From positions 62,001-126,000 of the forward strand of contig NC_089578.1 of NCBI RefSeq assembly GCF_040115645.1: 64,000 nucleotides of DNA, given 5' to 3'. Both the position numbers and the translations under genes were made by a program. Shown piece after piece: positions 54,791-64,000 of the stretch (positions are counted from its first letter, which is position 1; each line of letters opens with the position of its first letter). Source of the stretch: Euwallacea fornicatus. Taxonomy: Eukaryota; Arthropoda; Insecta; Coleoptera; Curculionidae. The notes beneath the pieces are model-generated. The model ran no database searches. It saw only the letters and a program-made list of their open reading frames with translations, and was not told the DNA's origin.

Positions 54791-55214
54791 AAATTCACCA
54801 TTTTATGGGGAAACTGAACAGAATTCGACTAAAAATCAAGAGAGATCAAATCTGGGAAATATCGACGATCTTAAGAAAAATTTTAACATACACCAGTGGC
54901 GCACGAGCAAATTTTTACTAAAGGGTTTTATGTATCAAGACCTCAGAAAATACAGTACTCTGCATAGTAGTTGGGGGCAATCTACTCTCGTATTAAGCAG
55001 CACATGTTACCTAATAAGCACACAAAATTTTAAAGCTCTATTTGCAGTAGCTGAAGCACGATGAAACAAAACCCAAAATATTTCATAACTTTTAACACCC
55101 TGTAACTCCGCTACTGTTCGAGTTCGGAAACATGCTTATGTGAACTTATTTCCTTATTTTATTCCAGAGAATACACAGTTCGAATAGCGCCGTACAATTC
55201 TGAAACACTTTGTA

Positions 55215-56304
55215 TGACCTCATTTTTCTTAGGTTTTGTAAGAGTTTCGAGCCCTCATTTCTTCCGTAGATTCACAAGTCGCGCTTAAGTCTAAGCACGA
55301 CTTAAGTCGGTGCTTCTACATGCAAAACTCTTACTTAGGCCGCGTTCACCCGGGTAGTGAACCACGAGCATGAACCACGTGTTCGTGGGGTGCGTCTCGC
55401 GTGAAGAATACGTTCGTGAAAGAAGAATCGAAACGAATCGATATGGACGATTCCTCCATCTTTGTTTGGGGTACCAAATATGTTAGATAGTTTATGATTG
55501 GCTCAGTCGTTAATTTTTTGATAATTATGGAACTGAACCTTCATTGTGGGGCCCTGCAAGTGAGAGATATGGAGGAAGCGGAGCCCGCATTGCAGCAGCC
55601 AGTAGACTTGCAGAAGCAGTGAATTTGTCAAACTTCACAGCTGCTCATGTAAATAATTTATTTCAACATTTAAGGAACTCGTACGCTCAAGAACTGAAGG
55701 GAGGAAAATGTAAGGGGAGGCGCAGAAAGTGGCGCTTTTACTCTCTTCCCGAAATTGCAGTGTGCTCCTATAGGCGAAGCAACCCCTGTTGCCCCTCTAG
55801 TTCTTCAGCAAGGAAATGCGTAGTTCCGGATATGTTTCGCTTTGCAATCCACTTCCTCGCCCACCATTTCCGCAGTATTCTGTTCTTTTTTTATCTTTTC
55901 AATGGTACCATGGTATGACAATCGATAATACCTTGAGATCTGGCATACCTCTACAGCAGCTTCTGTCACACAGGGGAAGCCGTGATCACAACTGGCCAAG
56001 TCGCGACCCCCGTAAACGGTTTACGATTCGTGCGTTATTACCTTACTTAACGGATGGTGATTTGGTACTTTCGTACCCCACGAGAGAGTGATCCAAGATC
56101 GTGATTCACCATCCGTATCAACCTCGCTGTAAGCATAAGCTTGGCTTCTGGGCTTACGGAGAATGTGGTAAATCATGTTCGCACAAAATGGGTAGATCAT
56201 GGACCAGCCAATTTGACATATGGAATTTGGCGTGGAGTGGACCCAAGTTTGAGAAAACCTGAGAAATAGTGTGCAACTGGGGGCCCCAGGAAAGTGGCGC
56301 ATCA
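55215..56304 (+). pseudogene. Possible MADF-domain fragment
   Basis: The plus strand at 55544-55720 reads RIAAASRLAEAVNLSNFTAA and NNLFQHLRNSYAQELKGGK. This resembles the W..IA..L...V..V...W..LR..Y..EL pattern of MADF/Myb-SANT-like domains, which occur in host regulators and as accessory proteins of Harbinger/PIF transposons. The sequence before it (55350-55430: GTTCACCCGGGTAGTGAACC, repeats of GAACCACG) could be a transposon end. After 55740 the frame has no motif that I know. Confidence 0.35.
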
Positions 56305-57390
56305 CATACTGAGTTCCAAAAACAGTGGCTAACCAGATTTTTTTGTCGAATTCGAAGCTTTGTAACTTTTATACCAGTTATTCCAATTCAATAATTTTTT
56401 CGACTCTTTAAAGTAGAGCTCGTTGGCTTTTAACGTAAATGGAAGAAACGGATTTTGATTCATCTTTCATGGAAGTTAATGAAAAAATTTAGGTTCACGT
56501 TCTTTATCATTTTTTTAACCACTCTGTGCATGAATATAGTAATTGTATAAAAATTCTTTAAGCGTTGTTGGAGAGTGGCCTTTTCAACATTTAATTTGTT
56601 TTTGAAGTCATTTTTTTATCTTTGAAATTGCCGAAATCGCACCGTTTCCACTGGAAACCTGCATTTAGCAAAGAATCCAATTCAAATCAATGCATTGTGA
56701 AGTGAAGAGGCACTAGTTTAACAATTTCACTGGAAAATTGTATCACGAACAAGGCAAAATCACCAAATTAAATAAACTCAGTAGCGGGTGTTGCCACCTC
56801 TACCAACTCTTAGAAATTCAAATCTTCTTGGCATACTGGAAATGAATATTAGTACGACTTGTCTGGTCTGACGTTCCCCTTTCAACTAATGCATTGGGCA
56901 TTTCTTCTAGATGGTTGGAAAAAATCGCAAGAATGCTCCCTAATTCGTCCCGCAAGCGGTCAATTGGGGTCAAATCTGGATTTTGCGGAGGCCATTGCAA
57001 TCTGTTGAAACCAGCAGTTCCTATGAAGTTCCGAACGATTCCTGGTACATGAGTTCTGGCATTATCATCCATTAGGATAAAATTAAGACCAGCATACGAT
57101 AGCACGTACTGCTGTAAGATGTAGTCAATGTAGATTTGCGTTTTTTAAAATCGTTCTGTGCATTAATGCAGCACTTGTGCTAAAAATATTTAAACGTTGT
57201 TGGAAAGTGCCTTTTTTAGCAAATTTGTTTAAAATTTCATTGATTTTGCTTTAAAATTACGGAAATCGCAGCATTTTTACTGAAAATCTGCGTTTAACAA
57301 AGAATTCAAACAACTGGAATAAATGTTGTAAAGCTTCGAGTTTGCCAAAAAAATCAGGTGCGCCACTGTTTTTGAAACTCAGTGTAAATA
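56305..57390 (-). mobile_element. Tc1/mariner-like element with subterminal direct repeats
   Basis: The ends at 56306-56366 and 57327-57390 are inverted copies: GAGTTYCAAAAACAGTGGC, then GATTTTTTTG and CGAAGCTTT. Inside them, 56510-56710 and 57150-57345 are direct copies of about 200 bp (CGTTGTTGGARAGTGCCTTTT..., GAAATCGCA...). The transposase fragment 56818-57105 on minus reads FILMDDNARTHVPGIVRNFI and WPPQNPDLTPIDRLRDELG, with 34 residues between the acidic positions and Asp as the last one. Confidence 0.7.
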
Positions 57391-58849
57391 AATTTAGAGT
57401 TCTTTCCTGCACCATCAACAGTCTCCATAATATTGTTCGCGTAATTTCAACGAAAAGTTTTAGAGTCGGATCTTAACGACGAATTGCGACGCCTTTTATC
57501 CTGTAAATTAATGGCAGTGTTAAGGCACGTCACGTTTTGCGAAATCTACGTAACTCAGAGATCCGCACGGATAAGTAAAATTCGCCATTGAAGCGCATTC
57601 TCTTAGACAACATAGGGATAATGGCCTTCTCTTGCCCCAGACCGAAAGAAAAGCATCTCAGTTCCATCGGAAATTACTCGAAAAGGTCAAAACAGTTTCG
57701 ACTGCTGCGCATCACGTACTTGTCAAAAGTGCCTGATTGGCTCACGTGCATCAATCACATTAAAGTCATGCGCAGTCGCTTTAGTTAGAATGGCGCCGGA
57801 CGCTGAGCATCACCTCCTTAGGCTTTATTTCTACTAATCATGACATTTTTACATTCTTACCATTTGTCCATTAAGAAACCATGAACAAGAGTGCAACGGC
57901 CTGTTAAGCCACATGAGCGAAATTGCCTTGCCACGTTCCAACATTTTGTGTGCATGAATTAACCTGAACTAACCTGTTACTTTGTAACAGTACCGACTTG
58001 ACACATCAAAGAGGGCTGACCCTAGAAAAAATCGTTCTCTAGGTTTAGGCAAACAATTGAGAAGTCCCTCTACGTGTGTAGACTTCCATGAATTGTATAT
58101 TTTCCAAAATTAAAGTCCATGCCTCGGAGAATGTGGGAGCTGCGTGGAGGGAGAGAAAATTTTAAGTGGACTTTTACACCCTGTGCATAGAGGCGCTGCG
58201 TGGGACTTCGTCACGGCATCCTACTGTCACGTGGCGTCCGCAACGTTTTCCGTCGCGATGAAGCCGCGTTATCCTGTTCTCAAGAGATTCCCTTTTCCCC
58301 GAGGACGCGCATCAAATTTTAACATTGCAGAGGTATCTGCTAAGCACACTTCGTCTGTCATGTGAACTAACAAGTCTGTTCGATAACTCAGGGGCGTCTC
58401 GTCGATGACACTGGTGGTGGTTCTCCGTCGTTTTAGCAACGGCAATGGGTGGTTAGCACAAAGCGAGACATTTTCGACTGCGAATTGAAAATCTTAGAAT
58501 TCTGAAGAAAATGGGATGCCAGTTGACATTTTATTTTCTATGGGGCAGCCGGAAAAAAAACGGAAAATTTCGAGAAGTTCTTTGTTATCGTGAGGGAAAA
58601 TTACCATGAGAACTAGCTGAAATCAGGGTTAAAGCTGGCAGTAAAACTTTATGTTTACGTAATAAATAATCCACATCAAACTGAATATATTTGCGAATCA
58701 CTTTCATTGTGTAATATACCGAGTTTAGTCTATTTACTACGTACTCTATGTGAAACTTCCAGGATGTGTATTATAACTACGATTATCATTCCTAAAAACT
58801 TTACTTTTCCTTGTATTGGAACTTTGGCGATTTGTAGCTCTATATTAGG
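57391..58849. other. No gene recognised
   Basis: The open frames at 57588-57788 and 58144-58365 have no family motif. AACCTGAACTAACCTG occurs at about 57962. Confidence 0.4.
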
Positions 58850-59035
58850 TTATTCACTGGGGAATATTTCGTCGTTTTGAAGAATACGATGTTGGCCATT
58901 GCTCCTGTTTATTTTATTAATTTCATTTTTATTTTTGCTTTCTCTTACAACATTAATATCGTCAGCGTAATTCACTTTTTGGCTCTCTTCATGCCATTGT
59001 CGTTTTGGATTCCTCCATTCCTCACACATCCACAA
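58850..59035 (-). pseudogene. Possible reverse transcriptase fragment
   Basis: The minus strand reads VNYADDINVVRESKNKNEIN. YADD with the following hydrophobic residues is the RT catalytic motif, but only about 60 codons are open and no flanking RT motif can be seen. It could be chance. Confidence 0.35.
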
Positions 59036-59099
59036 TCGTCACGATCGCGTTAATCCGGACCCTCCTAAGTTTTGTAATTAGTGGTTGAGGTTCGATTGT

Positions 59100-59640
59100 C
59101 CCCAGTTCTGCTCGAGTTCGAAAAATCCACGATGAGAAAATGGTGCCACAAGTTTAAGCATTTTAAATTCGTATTTCTCACTTATTGTCTCCAAAGTACT
59201 CGTAAAGGACTCAAAAATAGTCATCGATTTCTAATGCCCTTGACGTAAGATTCTTTAGGTTGCTGTCGGGGCTTCAAATGCACCTGAATCTTGACTTCTT
59301 TGTCGCAACAGTATTTTTTCCACGTAGAGCCTTCTTAAGGGGATCAGGCGTATCGAAATCTGAAGGGGCGAGATCTGGGCTGCAAGGAGGCCGCGGAAGT
59401 ACCTCCCAGCTCAGTTTTTCAAGGCGTCATTGAGTTATCTGTGTCGCATGCAGCTTTCAATGATCGCGAAGCACGATAACTTCTTTCGTCAAAAGTCTAC
59501 GTTGTCTACGTCAATGCAAGACTTAGGGGAGCCAATTCGCTGCTCATCAATGACACTCTCGCGGCCATTTTAAGACTGTTCAACCCACTGGTAAATGCCT
59601 GAACGGCTTAAACAGTTGTTCTCATACACTTTTGACGACC
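59100..59640 (-). pseudogene. Classical mariner (Mos-type) transposase relic
   Basis: Minus strand near 59330-59440 reads LSWEVLPRPPCSPDLAPSDF. PPYSPDLAPSDY is the last catalytic motif of D34D mariners of the Mos/irritans kind and differs from the PDLNPLDFF motif of the other elements here. Upstream LHATQIT matches the preceding helix. Stops and frameshifts are present. Confidence 0.6.
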
Positions 59641-59767
59641 TTATGTGCATTTTACTGCCTTTAACTCCTTCGGCGACTGAAAATCTATTAGCCGCACGCG
59701 GTGCAATTCTCGATCGGACTTGCTATCTTCAACTCATACCTGAGCACCTGAAATAACCCGAACTAAT

Positions 59768-59965
59768 TTTTTTTGTGCCCGAGGAGGTGGAAATCTTCAA
59801 AAGACACCCGGTCTAACAGAGCTGGGTAGGGTGGAATTTGAGCTTTCACCCGCCTACCCGCTAAAACCACCCCCCTCTCCTTGTGGCCCGGTATCGCCAG
59901 ATTGGCATTCCTTCGGTGCACCCAGTTGCAGGAGCTGCACCCTATGCTTTCACCTTCATCTTCCT
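59768..59965 (-). mobile_element. 3' UTR fragment of the R1-like retrotransposon
   Basis: After T8 at 59768-59775 come GCCCGAGGAGGTGGAAATCT, AAAGACACCCGGTC, CGCCTACCCGCTAAAACCAC and a GGCCCGGTATCGCCAG block, the same order as 9841-10010. The fragment is flanked by AACCCGAACTAA and AACCTGAACTAACC. Confidence 0.68.
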
Positions 59966-59999
59966 TATACGTTAACCTGAACTAACCTGAATTAACCTT

Positions 60000-60190
60000 T
60001 TTTTTTTATAGAGGTAGGAAAAATGCATTTTTGCACTTCCGCTAGACCGTTGGTGGTAAGATGGTAATCGGACTGGCCGTGTGGGGTTCCGGTGAACAGC
60101 AAAAATGTCAACTACTCACTAGAATGCCTTTCCTCTCTTCACCGTTGTTCCCTCCGGAATCGTCGAGAAGCATTATTTCGGGGGTACCTG
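60000..60190 (-). mobile_element. Second retrotransposon-like 3' fragment
   Basis: It starts with T10, then ATAGAGGTAGGAAAAATGC, and later TGTGGGGTTCC and a GGAATCGTCGAGAAGCATT segment. It is flanked on both sides by TTAACCTGAACTAACC, a plausible target duplication. It is less similar to the R1-like 3' UTR than the fragment at 59768. Confidence 0.45.
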
Positions 60191-60195
60191 ATTTA

Positions 60196-60919
60196 ACCTG
60201 AACTAACCAGAAGTCATCGCAAGAGTACCGACTTGAAGTTCGAAAACTTTTGTAGCGATTCAAGGAACTGTTTTTAGCTATATCGGTTTGTCTCGATACT
60301 TATTGAATGGCCCTCGTAGGGCTACCCAGTGCATACCTGTGCTGATTTTTATTTAGCATTTTGTGTTCCGCCATAAGGGTAAACATATGGTTACATACAG
60401 GGAAACTACATAGAATTTCTTCAAATATTTTTGGAAAACATAGATAACCGACTTCCATGTTGATGGTTCCCCACTGGACTGCAGTCACCCTTTTTTAACA
60501 GAGGAAGGGCCCTTTTCCAACCCTTTAGGGAATATGCCAGACGTAATAGAGTGATTTAATAAGCGTACCAGAAGACTCAAAATTTGATTTATCAGTCAAT
60601 TTTTTTTTTTTTTAAATTTTAAATTAAATTTTAAATAATTTTTAATTTTTTTCCCACTCCAGTAACTTTGAACAAATACACTGTTGGTCCCATAAATCGC
60701 ACGCTTTGGTCGTTTGGGGTAAAGTGGCTGCATTAGGGAAAAAATGAAATAAGTTTAATCTCGTCATTATTTATGCTTAAGTCACTTAATCCCAGTATCA
60801 TTGAAAAAAATGATAATTTATCTCATGATTTTGACGTAACGTTAAATGAAAAATCGATTGAACTGATAGATAGCACATTACGACCAAACTAGTTGAAAAA
60901 TCAAAGTTCTTAGAGAGGA
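60196..60919. other. AT-rich sequence, no gene recognised
   Basis: It contains a T12 run and repeated TTTTAAATTAAATTTT near 60600-60650. No coding motif. Confidence 0.4.
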
Positions 60920-61797
60920 TTAGAATTTCGTCGGATAACCTTTATTTGCAATTCCAGCCCTTAGCCCAGAAGGCATAGACTCCACAAGAGGTTGACAATA
61001 CATAATTGCCATAGAGGACCAACCTTCCCGAACATGCGGCCACAAATCTTCAAAGCTGAATGGATTTTTATTATGCAGATCCGATTTCATAAAAATCGAG
61101 AAGTTCTCTATAGGGGTCAAGTCGGGGCTTCGTGCCGGCCAATTCAGAACATTAATCATATTGTCAGCGAAATAGTTCTTCACAAGTTTTGAGGTATGTT
61201 TCGGGTCTTTGTCGTGCATAAACTTGTATCTGGAAGAAATTCGTGAGCGTAAGGGTCGATTAGACTCTGAAGGGTGTTTTTGTAAAGAAACTGATCCATT
61301 ATCGTCTCAATTCTAAAAATAGGCCCAATTGCCCTCCGTGGCGTTGCACCCCAAATAATGAGAGACCCCTCACCGTGCTTAAGAGTTTTTCGGAAACAAC
61401 GGGGCTACTGTTGGGGGGGGGGGCATACATAATTTTTTCCTAAATAAATTTATCTTGGTCTTGTCACTCCAAAGAACGTTTCTTTTTAAAAAATTAACGG
61501 TTTTGTGCAAATTATCATAAGCAAACTTCAATCTTTTGTCTTTGATTTTCCTGGAAACCAATTTTCTCAGCGGGTTTCTCTCAGCGAAGTGGCCCCTTAG
61601 GTTTTCGCCCTTTCGGAGCCCTCTTTTTATTTTCTGTTAACTCAGGTCGATTATGCAGATTCAAAGAGTTGTAAACTTGTTTTCTGTGAGCATTTTAGGT
61701 ATTTTGCAATTGTGTTTATATTCATTCGGTCGTTTTTTAATTGCACAATAAGGGCTCGCTTTTCGGGGCTGCAGCGCTCCTTTCTTCCCATCAAAAT
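60920..61797 (-). pseudogene. Tc1-like (DD34E) transposase, frame-broken
   Basis: From the ATG near 61795 the minus strand reads MGRKERCSPEKRALIVQLKN and RMNINTIAKYLKCSQKT, the helix-turn-helix. At 61460-61560 it reads LVSRKIKDKRLKFAYDNLHK and LWSDKTKINLF with the first catalytic Asp. The open end, 61219-60920, reads MHDKDPKHTSKLVKNYFADN and WPARSPDLTPIENFSIFMKS, with 34 residues between Asp and Glu. A short C-run (near 61415) and several shifts inactivate it. No inverted termini were found. Confidence 0.75.
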
Positions 61798-62023
61798 GTT
61801 TGGTAAAATAAGGTAAATTAAGGGTCGGTAATATGGACGAAATTCTCAATGAACATTTCCAAAATCTATGAAAACAGCGCCGAATTAAACTCATTTTTTC
61901 AAATTGTGCCATTCATACGTCCAAATCCTAAGAATAATCTTAACAGAGGTTGAATGAGCGCAAACTGCACGGAGGAAATACGTTTATCAGTATATTGTTG
62001 ATAAACAATTAAAACCATGTCTA

Positions 62024-63863
62024 TACAGGGCGTTCGCGATGAAAGGAACAAATTCATTTAAAATTCAGGAATTTGTTTTTTGGAAAAATGCTCGGACATG
62101 CCGATTTTAATTTTTAACTGCGGTTTTTTTTTAATGGAAAATTCAGATATACAGGGTGGCCCGAAAATAAGTCGCGACCACCGACTTCATTTTTTCAAAT
62201 GGAAACGCCTATTTTCACTTCATTTTCGGAATCTGCATGGAATTTTGAGTTTCTAAGTGCGTCCATGATGAAAGGGGCAAACTCGTTTAACAATTAACAA
62301 TAACAATTTCATAATAAAAGCTCGATGTTTTCCCCGTTTACTCAAACACATTTTTGTGCTCGACGGATTGTTTGCCGTTGGACGACTGTGACTACCCCTG
62401 GCGGAATAAGTATTATCCTATGCTGTGTTCCCCGTTTCAGGCCATCACGATTAATAGGTCTCGTCACATAAACCTCAAATTTCAAATGACTCTATGAGAA
62501 AAAATCTAATGGGGCTAAATCCGGTGGTCTTGGTGGCCGCTCCATAGGACCTCTGCGCCCAATTCATTTATCAAATAAATTCAAGTCGAGAAGTTGTCGA
62601 GCTGCAACTGCAAGGTAAGGTGCTCCATGGTATTGGAACCCTATGTCATCCTGAGGAAGATCTAAATCTCGTGGATAGGAAACCCGGCAGCTTAAGCGGA
62701 GACAAGCTCAAACTGAAGAAAGTCTAAATAGTGTTTCTGATTTAAATTTTCTCCAAAGAAATAAGGTCCAAGAATTCGATTTCAGGCAATACCTGCTCAA
62801 ACACATATTTTTCGACGATGCTGCGTGTGTTGTAGGCTTGTGTCCAACGAGAACCTTCAGTTGTCCAAAACCTGCAGTTTTGTCCGTTCACTCGTCCGTT
62901 TAAACCAAAAGTTGCCACATCGGGAAATCTAAGTTTCGATTATTAATCTGCGCACAAAGCTGCGCTGTTCGGTCAAAATCGTCTTCTAGTAGTTCACGTA
63001 TCAATTGAACCTCATAAGGATGATATTTAATTTTTGGGGGGAATTTGTGACACAGATCCCGATGGCAAATTACGTTTCCTGGAGATTGTCCCAAGGGCTA
63101 CACGGGGAGTATTTGCAGTTTATAGTGAAACATCTAGTTTAGATTCTTCTGATATTTTTGCTGCTCTTCCTTTAGGCAAATCTCTGACGTGGCCGTGCTT
63201 AGCAGGTTTCAATTTTACTGAGAGTAGATCCAGTAATGGGAGATCGATCAGGATCAACTGCATTAAATAAATTAAACAGTTCTCGTTGAAGTCTCCAAAT
63301 CATCATAAGTGCTCCAATACGTTCTCTCTCCGATAAATTCATTTTTTAAGTGAGACGAAAAACTGAGAAAACGACACTGAAACATGAAAAGCTGGAGAAA
63401 GTTTGATGTTTATTGCCGCAAAATACCACATCAAAATGGTCTAGGGGTCAAGGAATGAGAATCGATGAATCCGAAGTGTTTTGCTAAAGAGAGAATTTGC
63501 CGTATTACGTAAACAATAAACACACAGTTGAACGTTCTGCTCGATTTACAAAAAAATCCTGAGAAATGCCGTTTTAGTTATTAACATGTTCGATCGTGAA
63601 TTTCTCGATAACTTTTGAGTTTAGGGGAGGACAGGGTACACGAAATATACTTAGAATTCCCTGCGGATTCCAAAAACGAAATGAAAAACAGGTTTTTGAA
63701 AAAACGAAGTTAATGGTCGTAACTTATTTTCGGGCCACCCTGTATACATGAATTTGCGATCAAAGAAATCGCAGCCAAAAATAGAAATCGACGTGTTCGA
63801 GCATTTTTCCAAAAAACAAACTCTTGAATTTTAAATGAATTTATTCCTTTCATTGCGAACGTA
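62024..63863 (-). mobile_element. Mariner-like element with doubled termini
   Basis: The outer ends are TACAGGGCGTTCGCGATGAA at 62024 and the complement of TACGTTCGCAATGAAAGG ending at about 63863. The inner ends are TACAGGGTGGCCCGAAAATA at 62150 and CCACCCTGTA ending at 63744. Both the outer segments (about 120 bp) and the inner ones (about 110 bp) are inverted repeats of good quality. The transposase is on minus. Confidence 0.75.
62500..63342 (-). pseudogene. Mariner-like transposase, broken
   Basis: The ATG near 63342 opens MNLSERERIGALMMIWRLQR, ELFNLFNAVDPDRSPITGST, the normal N-terminus. KYHPYEVQLIRELLEDDFDR at about 63030 is the linker. Near 62505-62640, YHGAPYLAVAARQLLDLNLF and PPRPPDLAPLDFFS form the C-terminal catalytic region. 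The second Asp has become His or Tyr (QYHGAP for QQDGAP). Frameshifts separate the three parts. Confidence 0.68.
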
Positions 63864-63870
63864 TCATATA

Positions 63871-64000
63871 TACGAGGGTGCGTCAAATATAAACGGGATC
63901 CGTTTTGTGACAAATTCTAACTTTCTTTAATTTAAAGTTGAGAAACATATGAAAATTTCCTACATAGTTTCCCGCCTTAGAAATGCTTTTTTCCCGTCGG
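63871..64000 (+). mobile_element. Start of a mariner-type element, cut by the window edge
   Basis: TACGAGGGTGCGTCAAATAT at 63871 is a typical mariner terminal repeat (ACGAGGG...). It follows the outer end of the previous element within 10 bp. The rest lies outside the window. Confidence 0.45.

Larger units (their letters stand above)
51885..55214 (-). mobile_element. 3.3 kb palindromic mariner-like element
   Basis: The termini are TACAGGGTGTTTCAGAATTG at 51885 and the complement of TACAAAGTGTTTCAGAATTG ending at 55214. The arms of about 1.2 kb (51885-53060 and about 54050-55214) are imperfect inverted copies throughout, including decayed transposase C-terminal pieces that therefore appear on both strands. 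The spacer of about 1 kb holds the N-terminal half of a minus-strand transposase and a hairpin near the dyad. An inner CACCCTGTA ends at 55104, 110 bp inside the right end. Confidence 0.8.

Noticed and set aside
55805..56305. Minus-strand frames at 55805-55999 and 56021-56305 as the missing 5' exon of the transporter
   Set aside because: Neither encodes a hydrophobic helix or the DGGWGW-type start of MCT proteins, and no matching donor phase was found.
57962..60215. AACCTGAACTAACC copies as telomeric-type (TTAGG) repeats
   Set aside because: The unit is not TTAGG and copies are few and dispersed; target sequence or duplication explains them better.
1..64000. CRISPR arrays, operons, ribosome binding sites, tRNA or rRNA genes
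   Set aside because: The window is eukaryotic with spliced exons. I saw no regularly spaced direct repeats of CRISPR type and no cloverleaf or rRNA-like sequence by eye.

Overview
The window is eukaryotic, almost certainly from an insect. It is AT-rich, has spliced genes with short introns, and most of it is transposon debris. One host gene is recognisable: a monocarboxylate-transporter-like (SLC16/MFS) gene on the minus strand. Eight coding exons are visible between 51601 and 15908. Their splice phases join without a break to give 558 residues ending in a natural stop. The 5' end, with the first transmembrane helix and the start codon, was not found and probably lies beyond 64000. Exons are conserved and short. 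The introns, one of them about 24 kb, are packed with mobile elements. I can assign no species or order.

Layout: 1-6.2 kb holds mariner-like and piggyBac-like transposase wrecks. 6.8-13.8 kb is a nested locus: a mariner-like element split by a plus-strand non-LTR retrotransposon, which left a target duplication of about 106 bp. A second, younger minus-strand non-LTR retrotransposon then entered one copy of that duplication; its ORF2 is intact except for one stop codon. 14.4-15.1 kb is an internally deleted Tc1 element. 15.9-27.2 kb carries seven of the eight exons, separated by mariner remnants and foldback MITEs. 27.6-51.4 kb is the giant intron, with at least eight Tc1/mariner elements. 51.9-55.2 kb is a 3.3 kb palindromic mariner-like element. 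55.3-64 kb holds further Tc1, mariner, non-LTR and MADF-like fragments.

Most transposases here end in a WPPRSPDLxPLDFFLWG-type motif. By my count there are 41 residues between the second and third catalytic aspartates (DD41D), with DD34E and DD38E Tc1 relatives alongside. The elements begin and end with TACAGGGTG-like sequence. In many families a second copy of that motif lies about 110 bp inside the first, resembling the IR/DR design of elements such as Sleeping Beauty. One mariner terminus ends only a few bases from the splice acceptor of a transporter exon and must supply part of its polypyrimidine tract.

All coordinates come from reading by eye. Exon edges are given to the base. Transposon edges are exact where a terminus is named and approximate otherwise.
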